DNA of 64,000 nucleotides from Sphingomonas sp. BK580 (GTDB lineage: Bacteria; Pseudomonadota; Alphaproteobacteria; Sphingomonadales; Sphingomonadaceae), in NCBI RefSeq assembly GCF_014194975.1, contig NZ_JACIAY010000001.1, positions 1-64,000 of the forward strand, in the 5' to 3' direction. The notes below the pieces were generated by a model that was given only the letters and a program-made list of their open reading frames with translations, made no database searches and had not been told where the DNA came from. The position numbers and the translations under genes are program-made. Every line of letters starts with the position of its first letter. The first letter of the stretch is position 1. Shown in pieces: positions 43,716 to 51,355 of this stretch.

Positions 43716-44960
43716 TCAGCCCGTCAGGATCTCGGCCCAGGTCTCGAACAGTCGCCGGCGTGGCGCGAGCTGCTGGGCGCGGTTGTACGCGCTCTCGACC
43801 TTCGCCACGGATCCGTCCTCTCGCTTGAGGACGTGGCCTAGCGCGCGATCGATCACGCCCCGCTGGTCCGGCGCCTGCTCGTTCATGATCGTCGAGAAGG
43901 TAGCGCGCCAGCCGTGCGGGACATGGCGCCGCGCGAAGCCCGCGCGATCATAGAGCGCGCCGATCGCGCCCTCGCCGATCGGCGCCGCGCCGCCTCGGCC
44001 CGGGAAGATCAGCTCGCCGGAGTCGCGATCCGCATCCGCAGCATGCATATTTGCATCGCCAGGATGCATATTGGCAACGCGCAGCGCGCGTGCGGCGCGC
44101 AAGACGTCGACCGCGGCCGGCGCCAGCGGCACCAAATGATCGTTCGCCGCGTCGCGCTTCTTCGCCGCCGCGAGCTTCATCCGCGCGGCAGGCACGCGCC
44201 AGAGCGGCTCGGCGCCGTCCAGGTCCTCGATCTCCGGCCAGCGCGCGCCGCGCACCACCGCGAGGCGCACCGCGGTGAGCGCGAGGAAGCGCGAGGCGAG
44301 CTTCACCGCCGCGCCGGCGTCGACGAGCTCGGCCGCGGCGAGCAGCTCGCGCGCGTCGGCGATCGTCGTCACCGCCGGCTGGTGCCGCGGCGCCGGCGCC
44401 GGCGCCAGCGCGCGGCCGACAACGGCCGCCGGGTCGATCGAGCACCAGCCCTCGCTGATCGCGAGCGCGAACACGTCCGAGATCCGCTGCCGCACGCGCG
44501 AGGCGGTGACGATCGCGCCGCGCCGCTCGATCGCGCGGACGATGCGCAGCACCGCCGGCGAGTCGATCGCGTCCAGCTCGAGCGGGCCCAGCTCGGGGAA
44601 CACGTCGGCCTCAAGGCTGGCGAGCACGTCGCGGGCGTGGACCGGCGTCCAGCCGGCGAGCTGCTGCGCGTGCCAGGCGCGCCCGGCACGTTCGAAGGTC
44701 ATCGCCGTGGCGATCGTCCGCGGATCCAGGCCGCGGCCGAGCTGCTCGCGCGCGGCCTCGGCCCGGGCCCGTGCGGCGTCGAGCGACACCTCCGGCCACT
44801 GGCCAATCGTCAGGAGCTGCTCGTGGCCGGCGAAGCGGAAGCGCCAGCGAAACGACTTGCGGCCGGTCGGTGCCACGAACAGGTGCAGGCCCCGCTCGTC
44901 AGCGATCTTGTAGGCGGCCGCGCGCGGCCGCGCGGCTTTCACCGCGGCGTTCGTGAGCAT
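43716..44960 (-). CDS. tyrosine-type integrase (P4-like, DUF4102 arm-binding domain)
   Basis: Site-specific recombinase of about 414 aa that integrates and excises the prophage at the tRNA-Thr site. The N-terminal arm-binding domain reads LTNAAVKAARPRAAAYKIAD, ERGLHLFVAPTGRKSFRWRF and LTIGQWPEVSLDAARARA. Catalytic residues are Arg in TAVRLAVVRGARWPEIED, Lys in the KKRDAANDHLVPL region, His/Arg in VPHGWRATFST, His in RALGHV and Tyr in ESAYNRAQQ. A frame continues to 45005 but ATG 44960 gives the usual start. An internal insertion with two copies of ANMH is noted at about 44041-44073. It points away from the att site only by its 5' end; the 3' end faces it. Confidence 0.93.
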   Translation of the reverse strand: MLTNAAVKAARPRAAAYKIADERGLHLFVAPTGRKSFRWRFRFAGHEQLLTIGQWPEVSLDAARARAEAAREQLGRGLDPRTIATAMTFERAGRAWHAQQLAGWTPVHARDVLASLEADVFPELGPLELDAIDSPAVLRIVRAIERRGAIVTASRVRQRISDVFALAISEGWCSIDPAAVVGRALAPAPAPRHQPAVTTIADARELLAAAELVDAGAAVKLASRFLALTAVRLAVVRGARWPEIEDLDGAEPLWRVPAARMKLAAAKKRDAANDHLVPLAPAAVDVLRAARALRVANMHPGDANMHAADADRDSGELIFPGRGGAAPIGEGAIGALYDRAGFARRHVPHGWRATFSTIMNEQAPDQRGVIDRALGHVLKREDGSVAKVESAYNRAQQLAPRRRLFETWAEILTG

Positions 44961-45033
44961 ATCAATTTCCGCTTGTTGGAGCTTCGAGCGCCGCGATTCG
45001 CGCACGCCCGTGTTCCACGTTCGAGGAACGCGG

Positions 45034-45726
45034 ATGATCTACGTTGACGCCTTCAAATTAGTTGACGCGATCACCGACCGCGCGAAACGAAAAGCTATCA
45101 AAGGTCGGCTGGACTACTACTCAAAAGCGCACTGGGCTGGGAGTGATCTTCACCTAGCGCGTGAGACGATTAAACTGATCGTTAGGAGGGAGGAAGCACA
45201 AGGATACGGCCCCCTCTCTCCCGACGATGTTCTTATCGACGCTGGTCTTGGCGCTCGTGCCTTCCTTTTATACGCCGAAGCGACCAGCAAATTTGATCCG
45301 TCGAAAGCGCTTAATGACGAGCAGAAAAGACGGCACGAAGACTTGAGAAACATTCGAAGAAAGGCTGTCGCTCACCGTGAGCATTTCGAGCACCCGAGTG
45401 GATCGTGGCTCGAATCGCACACCGTCTTTGAGCTTGAGGGCTTCGAAGCAAACCTTCGCTGGTATTCTGACCGAGCAAATTATTTGGGAAGCGCGTTGTT
45501 GGACATGGTGACGCTTATCGACGTCATCGAACCATGGATCATGGCGAAGGCCTCGGAGAAGGAGGACGAAATCTATGCTGAGTTGGAGGACGCTTGGCAG
45601 CGCGGTCTTCTCGAGCGCGGCCCGGGCTTAATCGCTCGTGTCCAGCGCGAGGCCCCGCCGATGTCGAGCGAAAGGACTGCTCGGGAGCACCTCGTCATCG
45701 ATGGTCTGGTCGACCGTTCAAGCTGA
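45034..45726 (+). CDS. unknown cargo protein with HEPN-like motif
   Basis: A 230-aa soluble, largely helical protein. Base composition is clearly more AT-rich than the flanking genes, suggesting separate acquisition. The segment EDLRNIRRKAVAHREHFEH carries Arg108-x5-His114 (and Arg105-Asn106), close to the catalytic Rx4-6H pattern of HEPN ribonucleases, for example the AbiU2-like group. GAGG precedes ATG 45034. It sits between the integrase and a DNA methylase, a common place for phage-borne defence or exclusion genes. HEPN assignment is tentative; a helical structural or regulatory protein is the alternative. Confidence 0.6.
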   Translation: MIYVDAFKLVDAITDRAKRKAIKGRLDYYSKAHWAGSDLHLARETIKLIVRREEAQGYGPLSPDDVLIDAGLGARAFLLYAEATSKFDPSKALNDEQKRRHEDLRNIRRKAVAHREHFEHPSGSWLESHTVFELEGFEANLRWYSDRANYLGSALLDMVTLIDVIEPWIMAKASEKEDEIYAELEDAWQRGLLERGPGLIARVQREAPPMSSERTAREHLVIDGLVDRSS

Positions 45727-45785
45727 TCGCGGTGGAGGTTGCCTCCGCCTCGGTGTGCGAGCCGATGGCGGATTTCTGCGGGTGT

Positions 45786-45828
45786 GCGGGGTATCCGCTG
45801 GGGCTCGATACCCCGACCGATACCCCGC
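45786..45828. terminator. three-element GATACCCC inverted/direct repeat between convergent genes
   Basis: GCGGGGTATC (45786-45795) pairs perfectly with GATACCCCGC (45819-45828), and an additional GATACCCC lies at 45808-45815, so two alternative hairpins are possible. It is situated between the stops of the cargo gene and the methylase gene, fitting a bidirectional terminator. Confidence 0.5.
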
Positions 45829-45833
45829 GCTGA

Positions 45834-46634
45834 TCAGCCGATGTTGCTGACGACCAGCTCGGTGACGCGCTTTGCCGTTCCGGTCGACCTGGTCGCAATT
45901 GACCAGGCAACATCGACGTCGACGGTGCGGAACCGGCTGAATACGGCGCGCGACCCTTCGGTCGCGTTAATCGACAGCACGAACTTGCCGCGGATCCCGG
46001 CGAGCTGCTCGGCGAGCTGCTCGAAGTCGCCGCGCGAGAACACCTCGGCGCCGTAATCGTCCTCGGAGCCCCAGTAGGGCGGGTCCAGGTAGAAGAGCGT
46101 CTCGGCCGAGTCGTACCGTCGGATCAGGTCAGCGTAGGGTAGCCGCTCGATCGTCACCGGCGCCAGGCGCGCGCCGAGCGCGCGGATCTCGGCGCGGAGC
46201 GCCGCATAGTCGAAGCGGGATGGTCGACCAGCCGAGACGCCGAACGTTCGTCCAATCACCTTTCCGCCGAACGTGAGCCGCTGCAGGTAGAGGAAGCGCG
46301 CTGCGCGCTCGATGTCGGTCAGCGTGTCGGGATCGACCCGGCGCTGGCGGTCGAACTCGTCGCGGCTGGCGAGCAGCAGCTCGACCTCGTCGACGAGCGG
46401 CTCGAAGTGGCGCCGGGCGACGCGGAAAAGGTTGGAGACGTCGCGCGAGATGTCGTTGATCACCTCGGCCGGCGCGACGCGGCCGCGGCGCAGGAAGATC
46501 CCGCCCATGCCGACGAAGGGCTCGACGTAGGTGCGGTGCGGCGTCGTATCGATGATGGCGCACAGGCGCTTGGCCAGGTTGCGCTTGCCGCCCAGGTACG
46601 GCGCAAGAGGCCGAGCGGCGGTGGTGGTTGGCAT
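45834..46634 (-). CDS. DNA adenine methylase (Dam-like, D12 class)
   Basis: Site-specific DNA N6-adenine methyltransferase of 266 aa. The SAM-binding motif is VEPFVGMGGIFLRR (FxGxG type, 40-44), preceded by PYLGGKRNLAKRL, and the catalytic DPPYW is at 184-188 in FYLDPPYWGS. TFGGKVIGRTFG and FVLSINATEGSRAVFSRF complete the family pattern. There is no cognate restriction gene beside it, so it is an orphan phage methylase, probably protecting phage DNA or altering host regulation. Recognition sequence cannot be read directly. Confidence 0.92.
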   Translation of the reverse strand: MPTTTAARPLAPYLGGKRNLAKRLCAIIDTTPHRTYVEPFVGMGGIFLRRGRVAPAEVINDISRDVSNLFRVARRHFEPLVDEVELLLASRDEFDRQRRVDPDTLTDIERAARFLYLQRLTFGGKVIGRTFGVSAGRPSRFDYAALRAEIRALGARLAPVTIERLPYADLIRRYDSAETLFYLDPPYWGSEDDYGAEVFSRGDFEQLAEQLAGIRGKFVLSINATEGSRAVFSRFRTVDVDVAWSIATRSTGTAKRVTELVVSNIG

Positions 46635-46974
46635 GTCGGGGCTTTCTCTGCGGGAGGAAGCGCTCGGCTACGCGCGCGGGATCGCGCCGATCGGCGACGA
46701 TCGACGGGCCTGCACCAGTGCGGCGCAGGATCTCGGCAGCGGCTCTCGGCCGCGAGGATCTGGTGGAGGTGCTGCGCGGCCAACCGACCCGAACCGGGTG
46801 GTTAGCCGCGCAGACCCAGGGAACTACGCCCCGCGTATTCCCCCGAAGGGTCTTGTATTAGCGGGCCACCCGGCGAACCGGTGACCCTGGGATGCCGCGC
46901 GCGCGGGCCGGTCCTCGCGGCTAAGCTCCGACCGGCGCCGGGGAGTATGGCACCGAGGCGAACGGCGCGGAAGC
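46635..46974. other. gap without confident gene
   Basis: About 340 bases upstream of the methylase. A plus-strand frame starting at 46634 begins in a protein-like way (MSGLSLREEALGYARGIAPI) but then becomes low-complexity, and another frame is more protein-like further on (EDLVEVLRGQPTRTGWLAAQ), so a small frameshifted gene cannot be excluded. Confidence 0.3.
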
Positions 46975-47268
46975 CTATCCGCGCAGGCGGCGGACCAGCT
47001 CCTTCCACTCGCGCTCGCTGCGCGGGCCCCACTCGGGCCCGGTCGGCTGGTCGAAGGTGAGCCCAAGGCGCACACGCTTGCCGCGGCACCTGGTGCAGCG
47101 AAGCCGGTCCTGGACCAGGTGCAGCCGGCCGTCCCAGAGGTGAGCGAGGAAGTATCGAGAGAGCTTCGGCCCATCGATGACGGCGCGGTGGCCGCAGGCG
47201 CAGCGCACCGCGACGTTGCCGCGCGCGGCCAGCTCGGAGAGCGTCTCAGGTCGGAAATTGGCGCCCAT
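46975..47268 (-). CDS. phage zinc-ribbon-like small protein
   Basis: A 97-aa protein with two Cys pairs, VRCACGHRAV and LRCTRCRGKRVRL, forming a likely zinc ribbon, and an EREWKELVRRLR C-terminal helix. An earlier ATG at 47292 is possible. It lies in the prophage early/cargo region and is divergent from another zinc-ribbon ORF at 47349. Possibly a DNA-binding or anti-host factor; function unknown. Confidence 0.6.
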   Translation of the reverse strand: MGANFRPETLSELAARGNVAVRCACGHRAVIDGPKLSRYFLAHLWDGRLHLVQDRLRCTRCRGKRVRLGLTFDQPTGPEWGPRSEREWKELVRRLRG

Positions 47269-47348
47269 CGCTCGACCAGCATGCCGGAACATGGCGGGAA
47301 CGTAAGGGCTGGCGATGTTGGATTTTCGGTGCTCGATGGGGCGCCGTC

Positions 47349-47576
47349 ATGCAGCACCGCCGACTCGAGACCCTGGACGATTACGACGAGCGCGGCTTCT
47401 CCGCGCATGTCACCTGCAGCTGCGGCCGCATCGAGCTCGTCCCGATCTGCACCCTGCGCGCCGCATGCGCGCGGATCGGCGCCGGCGAGACGATCGCGGC
47501 GATCGCGCCGCACCTCCGTTGCCAGAAGTGCGGCGCGAGGTCGCCGACGATCATCCCCTTCCGAGCGCCTTACTGA
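47349..47576 (+). CDS. phage zinc-ribbon-like small protein
   Basis: A 75-aa protein with HVTCSCGRIEL and LRCQKCGARSPTI, i.e. two CxC/CxxC pairs of a zinc ribbon. The general plan resembles the divergent 46975 protein (Cys pair, helical middle, second Cys pair), so the two may be old duplicates. The 3' end overlaps the convergent SGNH hydrolase by 7 bases. Function unknown. Confidence 0.6.
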   Translation: MQHRRLETLDDYDERGFSAHVTCSCGRIELVPICTLRAACARIGAGETIAAIAPHLRCQKCGARSPTIIPFRAPY

Positions 47577-48811
47577 CCCAGGATCAGCCGGGTCATCGCG
47601 CTCGCCTCGGCGAACGCCGCGGGCGCGGCCTCGTGGAGGTCATCGGAGAACCAGCCGCCCGACTGCGCGCCGACGCGGCCGCCGAACATCGCCTCCTCGT
47701 CGAGGAAGAGCGCGCCCTTCGACGCCGCGAGCGCGCGCAGCTGCGGCTTCCACGCGGCGCGGGTCGCGTCCGTACCGCCACCCGCGGTGGTGCCCGCGAC
47801 CGCCGGCCAGATCACGATCACGTCGCCGCTGAGCTGCGCCTTGTCGATGATGGTCGACTCGTTCGCCAGGAACGTCGCCAGCGTCTGCCCCTGGTTGAGG
47901 TCGTTGGTACCGAGGTTGATGACCGTCAGGCTGGGCGCGTAGGTCGCGAGGGCGTTTGCCGGCGACCAGGCGTTGGCGGTGTCGGCCTGGAAGCCGCTCT
48001 GGACGCCGGCGACGCCGAAGTTGGCGATCTCGACGGCGGGGGTGGCGCTGTCCCAGGCGACCAGACCGACGAAGTTGAAGTTACCTCCGCCGGTGCGCGC
48101 GATCGAGATCGGCGAGTTGTCCTTCGTGGTGAAGGTCACGTCGGCCTTGCCGAGCGCTGCCGTGCCGTTGGAGGTGAGGTTGAAGGTCTCCGGCCCCTTC
48201 GTCACCGTGAAGGTCGCGGCACCCGGCGTCTGGACGAAGTAGAACGACGCGCGGTCGACCGCCTTCGCCGGCGTGAACGTGCCCGCCGTCGTGCCGCCGG
48301 AGTAATAGGCTGCGCCGCCGAGCGAGATGTTGCCACCGCCCCAGCCCGAAAAGCCGGACAGCTTCGGGTCGTACGAGACCGCCTCGGCCATCGTGCCCGC
48401 ACCGCCGGCGCCGAAGATGGTGTCGGTGATGGTGGGCACGCCGGCGTTGGCGAGCAGCTCGCCCACGCGGCGCGGCTTGCTCTTCGGCGCGGCGCCCGCG
48501 AGCGGGAAGAAGCGGGTCTTGCTGTCGCCGACGAAGGCGATGCGGATGTTGCCCGAGACGCCGGCGCGTAGCGAGTTGAGCGCCTTGCGCCACTTCGGCA
48601 ACGCCGCGCCGGCGTAGGGCGTCGGGACGCCCGAGGCATTCGACAGCGTGGCGACGAGCGAGCCGATCGGCGCCGACTTCGTCGAGCCGTTTTGGATGAC
48701 GCGGACGCTCTCGTCCCCGTTCACCGTGGTGACGGTCTGCGCCGCGACCGGCGTAGCGGCGGCAACCAGGGCGAGCGCGAACGCGCTCACCCGCATAAGC
48801 AGGTTTCGCAT
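47570..48811 (-). CDS. secreted SGNH/GDSL hydrolase in prophage late region
   Basis: A 413-aa protein with a bacterial signal peptide (MRNLLMRVSAFALALVAAAT, cleavage near AAAQ). Block I is IAFVGDSKTRF with Ser97, block III VINLGTNDLNQG, and block V SDDLHEAAP with the Asp-x-His pair. A beta-rich insert (about residues 130-260) could bind glycans. Start ATG 48811 follows AAGGAA. It lies just after the lysis genes. Phage-encoded O-acetyl esterases of this fold usually sit in virions without signal peptides, so export into the host envelope suggests a lysogenic-conversion role such as receptor de-acetylation. Inference only. Confidence 0.85.
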   Translation of the reverse strand: MRNLLMRVSAFALALVAAATPVAAQTVTTVNGDESVRVIQNGSTKSAPIGSLVATLSNASGVPTPYAGAALPKWRKALNSLRAGVSGNIRIAFVGDSKTRFFPLAGAAPKSKPRRVGELLANAGVPTITDTIFGAGGAGTMAEAVSYDPKLSGFSGWGGGNISLGGAAYYSGGTTAGTFTPAKAVDRASFYFVQTPGAATFTVTKGPETFNLTSNGTAALGKADVTFTTKDNSPISIARTGGGNFNFVGLVAWDSATPAVEIANFGVAGVQSGFQADTANAWSPANALATYAPSLTVINLGTNDLNQGQTLATFLANESTIIDKAQLSGDVIVIWPAVAGTTAGGGTDATRAAWKPQLRALAASKGALFLDEEAMFGGRVGAQSGGWFSDDLHEAAPAAFAEASAMTRLILGQ

Positions 48812-48861
48812 GGTGGTTCCTTCATGTTGAAGCTGGATCGATGCAAGAGCTCTGCGGATGA

Positions 48862-49128
48862 TCAGAGCCCCTTGGGCCACGCGTCGACGAGCAGCTGCCG
48901 CCGCGCGTCGCACTCGGCGAGCGACACGTCCCCTTCGCGCATCGCCCGGAGCATGTCGGCCGAGGACATGGAGCCGTCACTCTGGACGGACAGCTCGCTC
49001 GGTCGGCACGGCGTCAGAGCCGCCGCTGGTGGAGGGCGCAACCGCAAAGAGATCGGCCCGGTCCTCTGCGAAGCTACGCACCCCGTCAGGAGCAAGGCAG
49101 CGAGTACGGCCGGCATCAGTTTGAGCAT
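48862..49128 (-). CDS. Rz1-like outer-membrane spanin lipoprotein
   Basis: An 88-aa protein with a lipoprotein signal MLKLMPAVLAALLLTGC (Cys17 lipidated) followed by a Pro-containing stretch (RLRPPPAAALTPCRPSELSV). It overlaps the Rz gene out of phase by 152 bases and extends beyond it, the classical partly overlapping Rz/Rz1 layout. It would join the inner-membrane spanin to disrupt the outer membrane at lysis. The C-terminal half is longer and more charged than in short Rz1 proteins. Confidence 0.8.
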   Translation of the reverse strand: MLKLMPAVLAALLLTGCVASQRTGPISLRLRPPPAAALTPCRPSELSVQSDGSMSSADMLRAMREGDVSLAECDARRQLLVDAWPKGL

Positions 49129-49417
49129 ATTTCCTCACGGTGTTGGTGGAGCGGACGATCACAGGTCGCTGAGCGGCGAGCCGGTCGGCGAAGTTGGCGT
49201 TGCCTTTCGCCTCGCGCTGCGCGTTCGCGGTCTCGAGCTCGGCGAGCTCGCGGCGCGCGCGCTCGGCCGCGGCGGTCGCCTGGCTGCGCTCGAGCGCCAG
49301 GTGGTGCCTCGCGTCGGCGAGCTGCGCGCGCATCACCAGGACGGCGATCGCCAGGCCGACGATCGGCAGCGCCGGCCAGAACCGGCGCAGCAGCGCGAAT
49401 GCCGCGGCGGGGGTCAC
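48977..49417 (-). CDS. Rz-like inner-membrane spanin
   Basis: A 146-aa protein with one N-terminal signal anchor (FWPALPIVGLAIAVLVMRAQ) and a periplasmic coiled coil (LADARHHLALERSQATAAAE, RARRELAELETANAQREAKG). The C-terminal part contains TRCLAPDGVRSF, like other Rz proteins. It overlaps the lysozyme stop by four bases and the Rz1 gene by 152 bases. It forms the periplasm-spanning complex with Rz1. Confidence 0.85.
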   Translation of the reverse strand: MTPAAAFALLRRFWPALPIVGLAIAVLVMRAQLADARHHLALERSQATAAAERARRELAELETANAQREAKGNANFADRLAAQRPVIVRSTNTVRKYAQTDAGRTRCLAPDGVRSFAEDRADLFAVAPSTSGGSDAVPTERAVRPE

Positions 49418-50184
49418 GCTGCGACCTCGCCATGAGTCTGGGCCTTCAGCTCGGCGAAGTCGCCGAGGTAGAGCGCGGCCTCAGCCGCGCGCCGACGGAT
49501 CAGCCCGCTCGAGATCTGCCCGTTGCTCTTGTTGAAGAGCGCGAACGCGCGCGCCGCCGCGTCGATCTCGCCGGCGCGGTGGAGCCGGAGCACGGTGGAG
49601 CTGCGGAACGCGCCCTTGCCGATGTTGTAGGCCAGCACGACCATGGCGCCGAACTGCGCCGCGGTAATCGGCGCCCGGCCGATCGCCGCCAACACCGCCG
49701 GCGCGAAGTCGCGCGCGAGCAGCTGCTCGAACATGGCGTCGGCCTGGTCCTGGGTGATGCGGTCGCCCGCCTTCACTCGTCGACCGTCGGGATAGTAGGT
49801 CATCCCCCAGCCGATCGTCCATTTGCCGGCGGGACAGAGGTAGGCGACCAGGCGGCACCGCTCGAAGTGGTGCAGCAGCGCGATCGCCAAGGGTCCGACC
49901 TTCATCGCCGGCGCCGGCGAGCTGATCAGGCCGAGGCGGTGCGCCGCGGCCGGCTGCGGCACCGTGCGCGCGACGGCGACGGCGACGAACAACGCCAAGC
50001 TGATCCAGGCCTGCAGGTGCTGGGGCAGCAGCGCGCGCAACTCGGGCGGCATGCTCGACCAGGCGGCCTGCAGCGCCGTCGGGTCGATCGTGAGCAGCGA
50101 GGCATAGATGGCGGCGCCGATCGCGGCGATGCGGACGGACCAGGCGTGCGTCGAGGCGCGCGCCCGCTCGAGGATGAGCGTCAT
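49414..50184 (-). CDS. GH24 phage lysozyme with N-terminal membrane domain
   Basis: Endolysin of 256 aa. The C-terminal GH24 muramidase domain (about 95-250) has the catalytic Glu108 in LLHHFERCRLVAYLCPAGKW and TIGWGMTYYPDGRRV. AQFGAMVVLAYNIGKGAFRS and FNKSNGQISSGLIRRRAAE are also typical. The first 80 residues form two hydrophobic helices (RIAAIGAAIYASLLTI and AWISLALFVAVAVA) separated by a Pro-rich loop, like a small holin-type domain fused to the enzyme. This could be a signal-arrest arrangement or a real holin-endolysin fusion. First of the lysis genes upstream of the spanins. Confidence 0.88.
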   Translation of the reverse strand: MTLILERARASTHAWSVRIAAIGAAIYASLLTIDPTALQAAWSSMPPELRALLPQHLQAWISLALFVAVAVARTVPQPAAAHRLGLISSPAPAMKVGPLAIALLHHFERCRLVAYLCPAGKWTIGWGMTYYPDGRRVKAGDRITQDQADAMFEQLLARDFAPAVLAAIGRAPITAAQFGAMVVLAYNIGKGAFRSSTVLRLHRAGEIDAAARAFALFNKSNGQISSGLIRRRAAEAALYLGDFAELKAQTHGEVAA

Positions 50185-50206
50185 GGGAGGTTCCTTGCGG
50201 GAGGGG

Positions 50207-50491
50207 TCAGGGCCGCTCGGGCGTGCGGCGGATGAGGAGGTCGAGCTTCGCGTTGATCGCCGCGAGGTTGGCCTTCATGTCGCTCTGCTCGACGCTGCTC
50301 GTGTCAGCGCGCACCTCGAGCTTTTCGATGCGCCGCGTGTTGTCGTCGAGCTTGCCAAGCATCTTCCCACCGGCGACCAGCATGCCGACGATGGTGAGCA
50401 TGATGGTGAGGACCGGGATGAGGTCCTTCCAGGGCGCGCGCGCGGCCGCGGGCGCCACGACGACGGCCGTGGCGGTGGGTGTATCAGTCAT
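50207..50491 (-). CDS. one-TM coiled-coil phage protein (holin/XhlA-like)
   Basis: A 94-aa protein with a single membrane helix (LIPVLTIMLTIVGMLVAGGK) and a C-terminal coiled coil (LDDNTRRIEKLEVRADTSSV, then MKANLAAINAKLDLLIRR). The layout resembles haemolysin XhlA/holin-associated proteins encoded beside endolysins. It lies immediately before the lysozyme gene in transcription order. Probably takes part in membrane permeabilisation. Confidence 0.7.
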   Translation of the reverse strand: MTDTPTATAVVVAPAAARAPWKDLIPVLTIMLTIVGMLVAGGKMLGKLDDNTRRIEKLEVRADTSSVEQSDMKANLAAINAKLDLLIRRTPERP

Positions 50492-50552
50492 GGGGAGGTC
50501 TCCGCGCGGGTGGCGCTGGTGGGTGCCTCGAGGCGGGGACCTCGAGGCGAGC

Positions 50553-50693
50553 TTACTTCTGCGTGCCGTCCGGATAGGGTGCGGCCTCGACCCAGTTGCC
50601 CAGATCGCCGCTCGGCGCGGGGCGCTTCGCCGGGGTGCAGGCGCAAGCCAGCGCCGCCGCGGCCAGCGCGGCCGCGATCGTCATCGTCTTCAT
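50553..50693 (-). CDS. very small phage lipoprotein
   Basis: A 46-codon ORF starting MKTMTIAAALAAAALACACT, a lipoprotein-type signal with Cys at 16 or 18, followed by a short Pro-rich tail (PAKRPAPSGDLGNWVEAAPY). AAGGAG is eight bases upstream of ATG 50693. Too short for most gene callers. Possible roles are superinfection exclusion or lysis accessory; not determinable. Confidence 0.6.
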   Translation of the reverse strand: MKTMTIAAALAAAALACACTPAKRPAPSGDLGNWVEAAPYPDGTQK

Positions 50694-50710
50694 AGTCGGT
50701 CTCCTTGGGG

Positions 50711-51355
50711 TTAAGGCTTCCAGGTCCAGTCAATCGCGGCGTAGGCGGCTCGCTTGGCGGCGGCAGTGGTCGCCGCCTTGATCGCGCGAATGGCCTCCAG
50801 CTCGATCGCCTCCCATGCGGCGATCTGGTCTTCGACGGTGTCGAGGCGCGCCTCGATTTCGCCGATGATCACGTCGATCGTGACGCCGCGCAGCTTGGCC
50901 TGCGCCATCGAGAAGCGGAACTTGCGCTTCTGCTGCGCCGCGGAGAGCGTGGCGAAGCCGGGCAGGAATGAACTCAGCGTCGCCGTCAGCGCGTTCGTGA
51001 CCGGCATGCCGAGCGCGCCAGAGAGCGAGCGGAAGTCGAGGACCTCCTGCTGCTTGCGGCTATACTTCTTCTGCTTGCCGAAGTTGGTCGAGTAGATAGC
51101 CCGAACATTGGCCTCGTTCGTCGCCTTCACGAGCGCCATCAGGCTCGCCTCGACGGTCGCAAGGTCCTCGACCCAGGCCGGGGCGATCCACCGCATCACC
51201 GCCTGGTCCGGCACGGCGTCGATCCGCCACGCCTTCTGCTTCGCCGCGTCCCACGGCCAGCCGTTGTCCTTCGGGTGGCTGCCCACACTTGGCGTCGGAT
51301 AAGCCGCTGCCAGCACCGTCGTGCCGGCGACGTCGGTGATCGTCCAGTATTGCAT
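50711..51355 (-). CDS. phage protein downstream of tail tip (unknown, possible tail assembly)
   Basis: A 214-aa soluble protein, starting MQYWTITDVAGTTVLAAAYP and ending AAYAAIDWTWKP. The N-terminal part resembles short beta-rich tail-fibre-associated proteins and the C-terminal half is helical (QIAAWEAIELEAIRAIKAAT). Its start is directly at the end of the tail tip gene. Not recognised with certainty. Confidence 0.6.
   Translation of the reverse strand: MQYWTITDVAGTTVLAAAYPTPSVGSHPKDNGWPWDAAKQKAWRIDAVPDQAVMRWIAPAWVEDLATVEASLMALVKATNEANVRAIYSTNFGKQKKYSRKQQEVLDFRSLSGALGMPVTNALTATLSSFLPGFATLSAAQQKRKFRFSMAQAKLRGVTIDVIIGEIEARLDTVEDQIAAWEAIELEAIRAIKAATTAAAKRAAYAAIDWTWKP

Noticed and set aside
45834..46634. 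Restriction-modification system around the Dam-like methylase
   Set aside because: No restriction endonuclease-like gene is adjacent; the neighbour at 45034 shows a HEPN-like rather than a nuclease PD-(D/E)xK motif, so an orphan methylase is the better reading.
46634..46861. Plus-strand ORFs upstream of the Dam gene
   Set aside because: Protein-like character switches between frames and no ribosome site is seen; possibly a broken small gene but not supportable.
48081..48639. Overlapping Arg-rich frames inside the prophage SGNH hydrolase gene
   Set aside because: Out-of-phase shadows of a GC-rich gene.
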